Source: Dinoroseobacter shibae DFL 12 = DSM 16493 (GTDB lineage: Bacteria; Pseudomonadota; Alphaproteobacteria; Rhodobacterales; Rhodobacteraceae). From it: a DNA stretch of 64,000 nucleotides. Of the stretch, positions 55,876-64,000 are shown piece after piece. The DNA lies in the NCBI RefSeq assembly GCF_000018145.1, contig NC_009952.1:806001-870000 (forward strand). Reading direction: 5' to 3'. A model generated the notes under the pieces. The model ran no database searches and had not been told where the DNA came from. It saw nothing but the letters and a program-made list of their open reading frames with translations. The translations under genes were made by a program, and so were the position numbers. How positions within the stretch are numbered: position 1 is the stretch's first letter; each line of letters starts with the position of its first letter.

Positions 55876-56041
55876 GGCAGGCTTTCGGGTTTGACGGCGC
55901 CCCGGTCGCGGGACGCGCTCAACAAGCCGCCGGACTTAGGGGCTTTGGGCGCCTGCGTCCAGCCTGAACTGCGATGCGGCGCTGCGGCATAGCCGACCTG
56001 TCGCTCTGGTCCGGGGGCGCGCAGGGGGCTACACTGGACCG

Positions 56042-56707
56042 ATGTGCGGACGTTTTTCCCTGACCCTGCCGACCGAGGCCATGGCGCAGCTTTTCGAGGC
56101 AGCGCCATCCAATGCCCTGCCAGACGGCCCTCGCTACAACATCTGTCCCACCAATGACGTGGCGGTGGTGACCTCGGATGCGGGCACGCGACATCTGCGC
56201 CCGATGCGCTGGGGGTTTCTGCCGCAGTGGTACAAGAGCCCGACCGACGGGCCGCTCCTGATCAACGCGCGGGCCGAGACCATCGCCGAGAAACCGGCCT
56301 TCCGCGCCGCCTGCCGCGCGCGGCGCGGTCTGATCCCGGCCACGGGGTTCTATGAATGGACCAAGACCGCGGAGGGCGCGCGCCTGCCATGGTACATTCA
56401 CCCCAGGGACAACGCGCCCCTTGCCTTCGCGGCCATCTGGCAGGACTGGGAAGGCGCCGCGGCCCGGTTCACCACCTGTGCAATCGTGACCACCGCCGCC
56501 AATGCACCGATGTCGGCGCTGCACCACCGGATGCCGGTGATCCTCGGGTACGGGGACTGGCCGCTCTGGCTGGGGGAGGCAGGCAAGGGGGCGGCAAGGC
56601 TGATGCGGCCCGCACCCGAAGACCTTCTGGCCTTTCACCGGGTCGATGTGGCGGTGAATTCCAACCGGGCTGCCGGGCCGGACCTGATCGCGCCGCTTCC
56701 AGCCTGA
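56042..56707 (+). CDS. SOS response-associated peptidase (YedK/HMCES family)
   Basis: A 221-residue SRAP protein. Catalytic Cys2 (MCGRFSL), INARAET (Asn near 76), GFYEW (Glu near 105) and HHRMPVIL (His near 161) are all present. It forms a stable thiazolidine link with abasic sites in single-stranded DNA, protecting it. The plus-strand gene is 166 bases from the divergent helicase. Confidence 0.94.
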   Translation: MCGRFSLTLPTEAMAQLFEAAPSNALPDGPRYNICPTNDVAVVTSDAGTRHLRPMRWGFLPQWYKSPTDGPLLINARAETIAEKPAFRAACRARRGLIPATGFYEWTKTAEGARLPWYIHPRDNAPLAFAAIWQDWEGAAARFTTCAIVTTAANAPMSALHHRMPVILGYGDWPLWLGEAGKGAARLMRPAPEDLLAFHRVDVAVNSNRAAGPDLIAPLPA

Positions 56708-56858
56708 CGGGGATCCCCTGCCCGCGCGGGTCGGGCCGGGCGGCGCACGCAGCGGCGCAAGCCGGGGCGTGCAGCATGGAATGCGCCGCAGGCGCAACGC
56801 TTGGTTAACCTGCGCGACAGGCGCGACTTTTGGACCACCCGGAGGGTCAAAACCGGCC

Positions 56859-56888
56859 TTGCACGCCCGGCTTCAACCCCGATATACA
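56859..56888 (+). promoter_or_regulatory. Promoter of the tRNA-Gly gene
   Basis: TTGCAC (-35, 56859-56864) and TATACA (-10, 56883-56888) are 18 bases apart; a start near 56895 leaves a short leader before the tRNA at 56900. The rest of 56708-56858 holds no gene. Confidence 0.6.
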
Positions 56889-56899
56889 AACTGAGACCC

Positions 56900-56973
56900 G
56901 CGGGTATAGCTTAATGGTAAAGCCCCTGCCTTCCAAGCAGGCTATGTCGGTTCGATTCCGTCTACCCGCTCCA
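56900..56973 (+). tRNA. tRNA-Gly(TCC)
   Basis: A 74-base cloverleaf with encoded CCA: acceptor arms GCGGGTA and TACCCGC, D arm GCTTAATGGTAAAGC, anticodon stem CCTGC/GCAGG with loop CTTCCAA (anticodon TCC), and T-loop GGTTCGATTCC. It reads GGA and GGG codons. It is downstream of the promoter at 56859-56888 and upstream of the ABC exporter gene. Confidence 0.97.
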
Positions 56974-57044
56974 ATCCTTCGGAACCCATGGTGCGGGCGT
57001 GGGGCCGCCGCCGGGGGGACGCCAGAGTGTGAGAGCCGCTGCCC

Positions 57045-58853
57045 ATGGCCCGACAATCCGCGCCCGCCGCGCCACAGACCGCTGAAGAAGAGCGCGCGAA
57101 GTCGAAGAATATCGGCGCGCTCAAGACGCTGTTTCCCTATATCGCCCCGTACAGGACCCTGCTGGTTTCCGCAGGCGTGGTCCTCGTTCTCACGGCGTTC
57201 TTGTCGCTGCTGCTGCCGATGGCGGTGCGCCGGGTGGTGGACGGGTTCGACGCGCGCGATACCGCCCTTCTGGACCAGTATTTCGGCGCGGCGATTGCGG
57301 TGGCAGCCCTACTCGCCCTCGGGACGGGCTTGCGCTACTACCTCGTGACGCGGCTGGGCGAGCGGGTCGTGGCCGACATCCGCAAGTCGGTGTTCGACCG
57401 GACCCTGGGCATGAGCCCGGCCTTCTTCGAGAAGATCATGACCGGCGAGGTGCTCAGCCGCCTGACCACGGACACGACGCTGATCCTGTCGGTGATCTCG
57501 TCCTCGGTGTCGATCGCGCTGCGCAACTTCCTGATCCTGATCGGCGGCATGATCCTGATGTTGCTGACTTCGGGCAAGTTGACGGGGCTGGTGCTACTCC
57601 TTGTGCCGCTGGTGCTGGTGCCGATCGTGGTTCTGGGGCGCAAGCTGCGCAAGCTCAGCCGGATCAACCAGGACTGGATCGCGGCCAGTTCGGGCAATGC
57701 CTCCGAGGCGCTGACATCAGTGCAGACCGTGCAGGCCTTCACCCATGTCCGCGAAAGCCGCGCCGAGTTCGACCGCATGACCGAGCTGTCCTTCGACAGC
57801 GCCAAGCAGCGGATCGGGGTGCGCGCGGCGATGACCGTGATCGTGATCTTCCTGATCTTCACGGGCATCGTCGGGGTGTTGTGGATGGGCGCGCGCGACG
57901 TGCGCGACGCGCTGATGACGCCGGGGGAGCTGGTGCAATTCGTGATCTATGCGATCATGGTGGCGGGCTCCGTCGGTGCGCTGTCCGAGATCTGGGGCGA
58001 GTTGCAGCGCGCGGCCGGCGCCACCGAGCGGCTGGTGGAGCTCCTGACCATGAAGGACACGGTGGAGGACCCCGAAAACCCCCGCCCGATGCCGGCCAAC
58101 TGCGAGGGGCGCATCACCTTCGAGGATGTCAGCTTCACCTATCCCGCGAGGCCGGGGACCCCAGTTCTGGACGAGATCGCTTTCGATATCAGGCCGGGCG
58201 AGACCGTGGCGCTCGTGGGCCCGTCCGGTGCGGGCAAGTCGACCATCCTGCAACTGCTGCTGCGGTTCTTCGATCCCGACGAGGGCCGGATCAAGCTGGA
58301 CGGGATCGACCTGCGCGACGCCAGGCGCGACGATTTCCGCCGCAAGATCGCCTTCGTGCCCCAGGACGCGGTGATCTTCGCCACCTCGGCGCGGGAGAAT
58401 ATCCGCTTCGGGCGGCCCGACGCCACCGATGCCGAGGTGGAGGCCGCGGCCAAGGCGGCGGCAGCGGACGAGTTTCTGTCCCGTCTGCCCGATGGCTACG
58501 AGACCTTCGTGGGCGAGCGGGGCGTGATGCTCTCCGGTGGGCAGAAACAGCGCATCGCGATTGCCCGCGCGATCCTGCGGGATGCGCCCGTGCTTCTGCT
58601 GGACGAGGCGACCTCGGCGCTCGACGCGGAATCCGAGCAGGCGGTGCAGCACGCGGTCGAGCAGCTATCCGAGGGGCGCACGACCCTGATCGTGGCACAC
58701 CGGCTCGCGACGGTGAAAAAGGCCGACCGCATCCTGGTGTTCGAGCGGGGCCGGATCGTGGCCGAGGGCACCCATGATGCCCTGGTGGCCCAGGGCGGGC
58801 TTTATGCCCGTCTCGCCCGGCTGCAATTCACCGCCGGACTGGCGGCGGAGTAA
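57045..58853 (+). CDS. ABC transporter, fused permease and ATPase (MsbA/LmrA type)
   Basis: A 602-residue half-exporter that acts as a dimer. Six transmembrane helices at about 30-320, then the ATPase: Walker A GPSGAGKST (near 392), signature LSGGQKQRIAIARA (near 495), Walker B VLLLDEATSALD and H-loop IVAHRL. The Asp-rich intracellular loop regions are normal. It exports lipids or drugs; the substrate is unknown. Confidence 0.93.
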   Translation: MARQSAPAAPQTAEEERAKSKNIGALKTLFPYIAPYRTLLVSAGVVLVLTAFLSLLLPMAVRRVVDGFDARDTALLDQYFGAAIAVAALLALGTGLRYYLVTRLGERVVADIRKSVFDRTLGMSPAFFEKIMTGEVLSRLTTDTTLILSVISSSVSIALRNFLILIGGMILMLLTSGKLTGLVLLLVPLVLVPIVVLGRKLRKLSRINQDWIAASSGNASEALTSVQTVQAFTHVRESRAEFDRMTELSFDSAKQRIGVRAAMTVIVIFLIFTGIVGVLWMGARDVRDALMTPGELVQFVIYAIMVAGSVGALSEIWGELQRAAGATERLVELLTMKDTVEDPENPRPMPANCEGRITFEDVSFTYPARPGTPVLDEIAFDIRPGETVALVGPSGAGKSTILQLLLRFFDPDEGRIKLDGIDLRDARRDDFRRKIAFVPQDAVIFATSARENIRFGRPDATDAEVEAAAKAAAADEFLSRLPDGYETFVGERGVMLSGGQKQRIAIARAILRDAPVLLLDEATSALDAESEQAVQHAVEQLSEGRTTLIVAHRLATVKKADRILVFERGRIVAEGTHDALVAQGGLYARLARLQFTAGLAAE

Positions 58854-58944
58854 GTCGCGGCCCCCCTGCCGACGCTGAATTTTCCGGATAGATCCCGTCA
58901 GATCGGCGCGCGCCATGCCGGGTGACGCCACGGCGCGCGCCTTC

Positions 58945-58959
58945 GGGACGTAACGTCCC
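58945..58959. promoter_or_regulatory. Perfect palindrome GGGACGT-A-ACGTCCC
   Basis: A 7+1+7 inverted repeat 107 bases upstream of the acyl-CoA synthetase gene. It may be a repressor site with ACGT half-sites, loosely like the one at 45906-45921, or part of the ABC gene terminator, since a GGCGCGCGCC pair (58905-58914 and 58932-58941) lies just upstream and can form a hairpin. Confidence 0.4.
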
Positions 58960-59065
58960 TGCGCTTGCGCCATTGCAGGTTTTGCCGTTCTTTGGTGAGC
59001 AATGCCCGCCGTCTGGAGGGACGGCACACCAACTGGCATCGAGACATCATAGGGGGGAGAGCGCC

Positions 59066-60964
59066 ATGGGGATCACCATCGCGACGCTGGCGGACAAGGC
59101 AGAGGTCGAGGCCGCGCATCCGTGGGAGGCCGCACAGCCGGCGCAGACGCTCTACGAGCTGCTGACACGGACCAGGAACGCCCATGGGGATCGGCGGGCG
59201 ATGACCTTCACGCTGACCTCTGATCCGAAGGACGCGGGCGAGACGCTGACCTGGCGCGAGCTGCACGGCAAGGCGACCCAGGCGGCGAACTTGTTCCGCT
59301 CCCTCGGGATCGGCGAGAATGACGTGGTCGCCTACGTGCTGCCCAACGCCTCGGAGACGGTCTGGACCTATCTCGGCGGGTCGGTGGCCGGGATCGTGAA
59401 CCCGATCAACCCGCTGCTGGAGCCGGACCAGATCGCATCGATCCTGAACGAGACCGGGGCCAAGGTCGTGGTCACGCTCAAGTCCTTCCTGAAGACCGAC
59501 GTGGCCCAGAAAACCGCCGAAGCCGTGGCCATGGCGCCGGGGGTGACCCATGTGCTCGAGGTAGATCTCAAACGCTATCTCAGCCCGCCCAAGAGCTGGA
59601 TCGCGGGTCTGCTGCGGCCGAAGAACCCGGTCAGGCATCACGCCAAGGTGCTGGATTTCAACGCCGAGCTGGCGCGGCAGAAATCCGACGGCCTGACCTT
59701 CCCCGACAGTTTCGAGGACCGCGTGGCCGCCTATTTCCACACCGGTGGCACCACGGGCATGCCCAAGGTCGCGCAGCACAAGTATTCCGGCATGATCTAC
59801 AACGGCTGGCTCGGGGCGGAGTTGCTGTTTACCCACGAGGACACGCTGATCTGTCCGCTGCCGTTGTTTCATGTGTTTGCCTGCTACCCGGTGCTGATGT
59901 CGGTCATCACCTCCGGCGGGCATGTCGTCTTTCCGACGCCGCAGGGCTACCGCGGCGAGGGCGTATTCGACAACTTCTGGAAGCTGATCGAGCGGTGGGA
60001 GGTGACCTTCATGATCACCGTGCCCACGGCGCTGGCGGCACTGATGCAGCGCCCGGTGGATGGGGATGTCTCGACCCTGCGGATCGGGATTTCCGGCTCC
60101 GCGCCCTTGCCGATGGAGCTTTACAGCCGTTTCAAGGAGGCGACGGGCGTCAGCATCGCCGAGGGCTACGGTCTGACCGAGGCCACGTGCCTGGTGTCCT
60201 GCAACCCGATCGACGGGGTGCAGAAGGTGGGCTCCGTCGGGATCCCGCTGCCCCATACGGAGGTACGCATCCTGCATTGCGAGGATGACGGCACGATCAG
60301 CCATGAATGCGCGACCGACGAGATCGGCGAGATCTGCATCGCCAATCCCGGGGTGTACGAGGGTTCGACCTATACCGAGGTCGGCAAGAACCTGGGGCTC
60401 TATGCGGACCAGATTTACCTTCGGACCGGGGATTTGGGCCGGATCGACGAAGAAGGCTACCTGTGGATCACCGGCCGGGCCAAGGATCTCATCATCCGCT
60501 CGGGCCACAATATCGACCCCGCCGAGATCGAGGAGGCGCTGATGGCCCATCCCGCGGTCGCCATGGTCGGTGCGATCGGACAGCCGGATGCCTATGCCGG
60601 CGAGTTGCCCGCGGCCTATGTCGAACTGGTGGCCGGCGCGCAGACCACTGTCGAGGAGTTGATGGCATTCGCCAAGGAGCATGTGCACGAACGCGCGGCC
60701 CATCCCAAGCACCTGGAATTTCTCGACGAGTTGCCCAAGACCGCCGTGGGCAAGGTGTTCAAGCCCGATCTGCGTAAGCTCGCGATCAAGCGGGTCTATG
60801 ACCGGGCGCTGGCAGAGGCGGAGCAAGCCGCCGAGGTGGCCGACGTGGTCGAGGACAAGAAGCGCGGGCTGGTGGCACGCCTGCGCAAGACCGGGGACGT
60901 GGACGGCGACGCGGTGGCGCGCATCTTGGGCAGCTACACCCGGCCCTGGGAGTGGATCGACTGA
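59066..60964 (+). CDS. Acyl-CoA synthetase (AMP-forming), long form
   Basis: A 632-residue ligase. Its P-loop reads YFHTGGTTGMPKVAQHKYSG (about 222-241), with YGLTEATC, YLRTGDLGRIDEEGYLWITGRAKDLIIRSGHNIDPAEIEEAL, and C-terminal lysine in LPKTAVGKVFKPDLRK. The C-terminal 45 residues (VVEDKKRGLVARL) are extra compared with standard ligases. The start at 59066 follows GGGGGGAGA; the longer frame through 58922 is not used. Substrate unknown; likely fatty or short-branched acids. Confidence 0.9.
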   Translation: MGITIATLADKAEVEAAHPWEAAQPAQTLYELLTRTRNAHGDRRAMTFTLTSDPKDAGETLTWRELHGKATQAANLFRSLGIGENDVVAYVLPNASETVWTYLGGSVAGIVNPINPLLEPDQIASILNETGAKVVVTLKSFLKTDVAQKTAEAVAMAPGVTHVLEVDLKRYLSPPKSWIAGLLRPKNPVRHHAKVLDFNAELARQKSDGLTFPDSFEDRVAAYFHTGGTTGMPKVAQHKYSGMIYNGWLGAELLFTHEDTLICPLPLFHVFACYPVLMSVITSGGHVVFPTPQGYRGEGVFDNFWKLIERWEVTFMITVPTALAALMQRPVDGDVSTLRIGISGSAPLPMELYSRFKEATGVSIAEGYGLTEATCLVSCNPIDGVQKVGSVGIPLPHTEVRILHCEDDGTISHECATDEIGEICIANPGVYEGSTYTEVGKNLGLYADQIYLRTGDLGRIDEEGYLWITGRAKDLIIRSGHNIDPAEIEEALMAHPAVAMVGAIGQPDAYAGELPAAYVELVAGAQTTVEELMAFAKEHVHERAAHPKHLEFLDELPKTAVGKVFKPDLRKLAIKRVYDRALAEAEQAAEVADVVEDKKRGLVARLRKTGDVDGDAVARILGSYTRPWEWID

Positions 60965-61048
60965 ATTTTATGGAGCTTGCAAGGCTCCGTTAACATTTCG
61001 GTAAGGATTGCGCCGCACCCTCTTGGGAGAGATCTCCCGGAGGAAGAT

Positions 61049-61252
61049 ATGATCTACGCGATTCTCGGCACGGCATTCGGCGGACTTGGCGCGATTGTTT
61101 GTCTCTTCCTCGGGGCGCCGGTGCTCGTGGCGCTTTCGGTCTATATCGGAACGGGGCTGCTTTGCTGTCTGCTCGGGATCGCCCTTGCCGGGCTCTGCCT
61201 GTGGCGGAACCCGGATCAGGACGACGGACGCTTTCCGGAAGGGATGCAGTAG
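61049..61252 (+). CDS. Small two-helix membrane protein
   Basis: A 67-residue hydrophobic protein, MIYAILGTAFGGLGAIVCLFLGAPVLVALSVYIGTGLLCCLLGIALAGLCL, with two helices and a short charged tail. GGAGG lies six bases before the ATG. A palindrome GGGAGA-GA-TCTCCC (61025-61038) precedes the ribosome site. It is unlike the four paralogues at 15.7-17.7 kb in sequence. Function unknown. Confidence 0.7.
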   Translation: MIYAILGTAFGGLGAIVCLFLGAPVLVALSVYIGTGLLCCLLGIALAGLCLWRNPDQDDGRFPEGMQ

Positions 61253-61281
61253 CGCGGCTTTGTCAGGGGGCGCTGCGCCGC

Positions 61282-62169
61282 TCAGACCGCGCCGACCGGT
61301 GCCACATCCACCGATTGGGCACTCGTGCCCTTGGCGGCGGTGCGCAAGACCCCCTTGATCGGCGAGACATCCGAATAATCGCGGCCATAGGCCACCACGA
61401 TATGATCCGTCTGCACGGTGATATCGTTTGTCGGGTCGTACTCGACCCAGCCCAGTTCCGAGCCGCACCAGGCGCTGACCCAGGCATGCATCGCGTCCGC
61501 GCCTTCCAGCCGGGGCTGACCCGGCGGGGGCAGGGTCCGCAGGAAGCCGCTGACATAGCGTGCGGGGATCGCCAGGCTGCGCAGGGCCGCGATGAAGATA
61601 TGACTGTAATCCTGGCAGACGCCGTGGCGGTTGACGAAGGCGTCGATCATCGGCGTGTCCACCGTGGTCGCTGTCGCATCGAAAGTCATCTCGGCATGGA
61701 GCGCGTGGCCCAGCGCCTGCATCTGCGCCAGCACCCCCCCCGTGACCGGCGCGGTGATGTCGGCCGCAAAGGCCGCGATCTCGGACCGGGCCGGCACCCG
61801 CGGCGAGGGGCCGAGGAAGTGATGCGGGGCCTGCCCGTCGAGATGGCGAACCTCGGCGATTTCCTGTGCGAGCCGGTTCCGGTCGGGGGAGATGTCGAGC
61901 TGCGGCTCGCGCGTCAGGCAGCGCACACGCGCCTGCATGGTGATCCGCATCTTGTCATGGGGCGCGTCGTGGTAGAACACCGTCGCCCGGTTGCCGAAGA
62001 AATCCACGAAAGCGTTCCGCGTGTCCGCCACGGGGTCGCAGGTCAGCAGGCTGGTCTGCACGATCTGTCGTCCGGGCAGGGCCGCGGGCATCACCCGGTT
62101 CAGGTGCCGCGCGCCGCCCGCCCGGCCCGCATAGGTGTGATCGAGCTTCAGCCGGATGTCATAGAGCAT
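61282..62169 (-). CDS. Transglutaminase-like cysteine protease-fold protein
   Basis: A 295-residue protein with an N-terminal beta domain (about 1-90) and a transglutaminase core: catalytic Cys in NRHGVCQDYSHI (about 183), His in ADAMHAWVSAW and Asp in YDPTND. A C-terminal strand follows. It is 9 bases downstream of the ATP-grasp/alpha-E gene, and these two plus a circularly permuted ATP-grasp protein often form one peptide-linkage operon. Whether it is a protease or ligase partner is not known. Confidence 0.9.
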   Translation of the reverse strand: MLYDIRLKLDHTYAGRAGGARHLNRVMPAALPGRQIVQTSLLTCDPVADTRNAFVDFFGNRATVFYHDAPHDKMRITMQARVRCLTREPQLDISPDRNRLAQEIAEVRHLDGQAPHHFLGPSPRVPARSEIAAFAADITAPVTGGVLAQMQALGHALHAEMTFDATATTVDTPMIDAFVNRHGVCQDYSHIFIAALRSLAIPARYVSGFLRTLPPPGQPRLEGADAMHAWVSAWCGSELGWVEYDPTNDITVQTDHIVVAYGRDYSDVSPIKGVLRTAAKGTSAQSVDVAPVGAV

Positions 62170-62178
62170 CGCCCGCCC

Positions 62179-64000
62179 TCATGTCAGGTACGTGGCCGCG
62201 AGCAGGTCCGAAAGGGTCCAGATCTGCCGCTGCAGGGTGCGCAGCCGGTCCGGGGTGAGCGTGTCGGGCACCTGCACGGCGAGGTCCGTATGCACCTGCA
62301 AGGCCGCGCGGGCCACCGGCGACAGGCCCGGGCTGCGCCGGGTCTGGGGCAGGGCGTCGATATGGCTCTTGAGCCGCCCCAGGTGATAGCCGACCGCGCG
62401 GGGATTGTCGGGGTCGAGGGCAAGGATCTGGCGCAGACTGTCGGGGCTCACCGACCTGAGGAACCGCGCCCGGTGGGCCATGGTGCTGTCGCCCAGCTCC
62501 AGCGCAAGATCCAGCGCTCCGTCCGGCGCATCGGGGTCCAGCACCCGGGCGAGGATGGCGCACATGGTGCTGGCCCGCTCCACTGACATGCCAGCACTCA
62601 TGAACCGCCAGCCCGCCGAGCGGTACATGTTCTCGTGCACCAGCCCGGAAAACCCGGTCAGCTTGCGTAGCAGGATGCCCACCGCCGCCGCCGCCTCTTC
62701 GACCGCGATGGGGTTTGCGCGCAGCTTCCGGCTCGCCTTCAGCAGGTCCTTCAGTGCCAGCATCCCGTCCACCGAGACCTGGTCGCGGATGCGCGCAGCA
62801 CAGTCGACCGCGGCTTCCAGCGCGGACTGGAACCCTTCGGACAAGGCCACCGGGTCGCGGCCCGTGCTGTTCAGAAACGCGCGCAGGATGAAATCGGGCA
62901 GGTCCGCGTCGGGTTCGACCCCGGCGCTGATCAATCCGTAATAGGCGCGGTAGGCCCGCATCGCCCCTTCGGCTCGCTCGATATAGCGCCCAAGCCAGAA
63001 GAGGTTGTCCGCCGCCCGGCTGGGCAGGCTGTAGGCGGAATTCAGCCCCCCCGGATCGCCGCTCGGGGCGGGCATGAGGCTGGGTCTGGGCACCGGACTG
63101 TCGCTGACCACCCAGACATCCGACACCGACCCGCCCGCCTGCATGGCGATGGCCGATGCGTTGTTGCGTGAGGCGACCCGGGCATAGCCGCCCGGCATCA
63201 CCCGCCAACCCGTCGCGGTGCGCGCGAGGAAGATGCGCAGGGACATCGGGCGCGGGGCCAGTTTGCCATCCTTCCAGACAGGGGTCGTGGAGAGCGTCAC
63301 GATCTCCTGGCCCACAAGGTCGCCGCCCCGATCCTCCAGCAGCTTCGCCACCCGGGCGCTGCCCTCGGCGCTGTAATCCTCCGGCGCGCTGGTCCCGCCG
63401 GGGTCGTCATAGGGCAGGCGGGTGGCGTAGGCCGAGCTGATCATCATCTTGTCGCGGTGGGCCAGCACATGGGCGCGTTCGGCCGCCTGGCCGCACCACC
63501 AGGTCGCGATGTTGGGCAGCGCCAGGGGTGCCCCGGTCAGCGCGCGGGATATCTTCGGCAGAAAGGCCAGCATCGCGCGGGTTTCCAGCACCCCGGCCCC
63601 AAGCGCGTTCACGCAGGACACGCCGCCCCGGCGCACCACGTCGACAAAGCCCGCCGTGCCCAGTGTCGAGGCCTCGTTCAGCTCCAGCGGATCGCAGAAC
63701 TCCGCATCCAGCCGACGCCACAGCACCGAGATCGGGCGCAACCCGTTGACCGAGCGCACCTTCAGCTGCCCCTGGTCCACGGTCAGGTCTTCGCCTTCCA
63801 CCAGCAGCATCCCGAGATAGCGCGCAAGGTAAGCGTGCTCGAAATAGACATCGTTCATCTGCCCCGGCGTGAGCAGGGCCAGAGGTTCGTCGCGGTCCTG
63901 CCGCTGGCCCACGAGCGTGTCGCGGAACGCCTGGAAGAACCCGGCGAGCCTGTGGACATTGGCGCGGGCATAGAAGTTCGGGAAGGTCCGGCTGGTCGCG
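62179..64000 (-). CDS. Circularly permuted ATP-grasp / alpha-E fusion protein, 5' end outside window
   Basis: The minus-strand frame is open from base 64000. Its upstream part reads NFYARANVHRLAGFFQAFRDTL, then GQMNDVYFEHAYLARYLGMLLVEGEDLTV and RPISVLWRRLDAEFCDPLEL, the circularly permuted ATP-grasp type 2 core. After a linker it continues into an alpha-E domain (AADNLFWLGRYIERAEGAMRAYRAYY, about 300 residues of helices) and stops at 62179. The start lies beyond the window. This fusion forms an operon with the transglutaminase; the family is linked to a proposed peptide-synthesis or modification system whose product is unknown. Confidence 0.88.
   Translation of the reverse strand, partial: ATSRTFPNFYARANVHRLAGFFQAFRDTLVGQRQDRDEPLALLTPGQMNDVYFEHAYLARYLGMLLVEGEDLTVDQGQLKVRSVNGLRPISVLWRRLDAEFCDPLELNEASTLGTAGFVDVVRRGGVSCVNALGAGVLETRAMLAFLPKISRALTGAPLALPNIATWWCGQAAERAHVLAHRDKMMISSAYATRLPYDDPGGTSAPEDYSAEGSARVAKLLEDRGGDLVGQEIVTLSTTPVWKDGKLAPRPMSLRIFLARTATGWRVMPGGYARVASRNNASAIAMQAGGSVSDVWVVSDSPVPRPSLMPAPSGDPGGLNSAYSLPSRAADNLFWLGRYIERAEGAMRAYRAYYGLISAGVEPDADLPDFILRAFLNSTGRDPVALSEGFQSALEAAVDCAARIRDQVSVDGMLALKDLLKASRKLRANPIAVEEAAAAVGILLRKLTGFSGLVHENMYRSAGWRFMSAGMSVERASTMCAILARVLDPDAPDGALDLALELGDSTMAHRARFLRSVSPDSLRQILALDPDNPRAVGYHLGRLKSHIDALPQTRRSPGLSPVARAALQVHTDLAVQVPDTLTPDRLRTLQRQIWTLSDLLAATYLT

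Overview
The window is GC-rich chromosomal DNA from a Rhodobacteraceae-type (marine roseobacter-like) alphaproteobacterium. The assignment is an inference. It rests on a TRAP/Xsc organosulfonate locus, a Hint_2-type protein, FnrL-like TTGAC-N4-ATCAA boxes, a cluster of small two-helix membrane proteins, a roseobacter-style MerR/FadE/FadA/FadB locus, and short intergenic GGAGTATTTTTGCACA elements. I see no rRNA, no CRISPR array and no transposase. One tRNA gene, Gly(TCC), is present. Almost every base is ordinary coding sequence; accessory signals concentrate at about 11.1-18.2 kb.

Layout. 0-9.1 kb: a cut-off DUF3140 gene, then a sulfonate catabolic cluster (IclR regulator, TRAP large, small and binding subunits on the minus strand; divergent GMC oxidoreductase, xsc and a YeiH-type exporter on plus) that reads best as isethionate uptake and degradation. 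9.1-13.3 kb: Hint protein, MipA/OmpV protein, lepA. 13.3-15.2 kb: repeat-rich stretch with an inverted and direct duplication of the lepA 3' end, a low-GC orphan gene and a DUF4160/DUF2442 pair. 15.2-18.1 kb: DksA/TraR-type gene, four related small membrane proteins, a VOC protein and a small lipoprotein, with three FNR/FnrL-type boxes. 18.2-29.2 kb: hydrolase, glyA, nadK, a sigma-54 response regulator with a soluble hybrid kinase, prpE and malic enzyme. 29.3-33.9 kb: tightly overlapped nucleoside salvage operon cdd-deoA-deoB-add-upp. 33.9-34.9 kb: a membrane protein that looks like an inactive M48 peptidase. 35.3-45.9 kb: acyl-CoA ligase, EamA transporter and a beta-oxidation run (MerR, two acyl-CoA dehydrogenases, GST, thiolase, FadB-type enzyme). 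46.2-53.6 kb: SGNH-like protein, second MerR, two PaaI thioesterases, MATE pump, DUF952-pyrD-arsC, 5'-nucleotidase. 53.6-64 kb: DEAD-box helicase, YedK peptidase, tRNA-Gly, ABC exporter, second acyl-CoA ligase, a transglutaminase and the cut-off ATP-grasp/alpha-E protein.

How it fits together. The first cluster would import a C2 sulfonate, oxidise it to sulfoacetaldehyde, cleave it to acetyl phosphate plus sulfite, and export the sulfur anion. The fatty-acid genes, prpE and malic enzyme feed and balance central acyl-CoA and C4 metabolism. The salvage operon recycles nucleosides, perhaps supplied by the secreted 5'-nucleotidase. The observations most worth follow-up are the lepA 3'-end palindromic duplication, the FnrL-box/small-membrane-protein cluster with a possible leaderless mRNA, the covarying cloverleaf-like repeats, and the pseudo-M48 protein.
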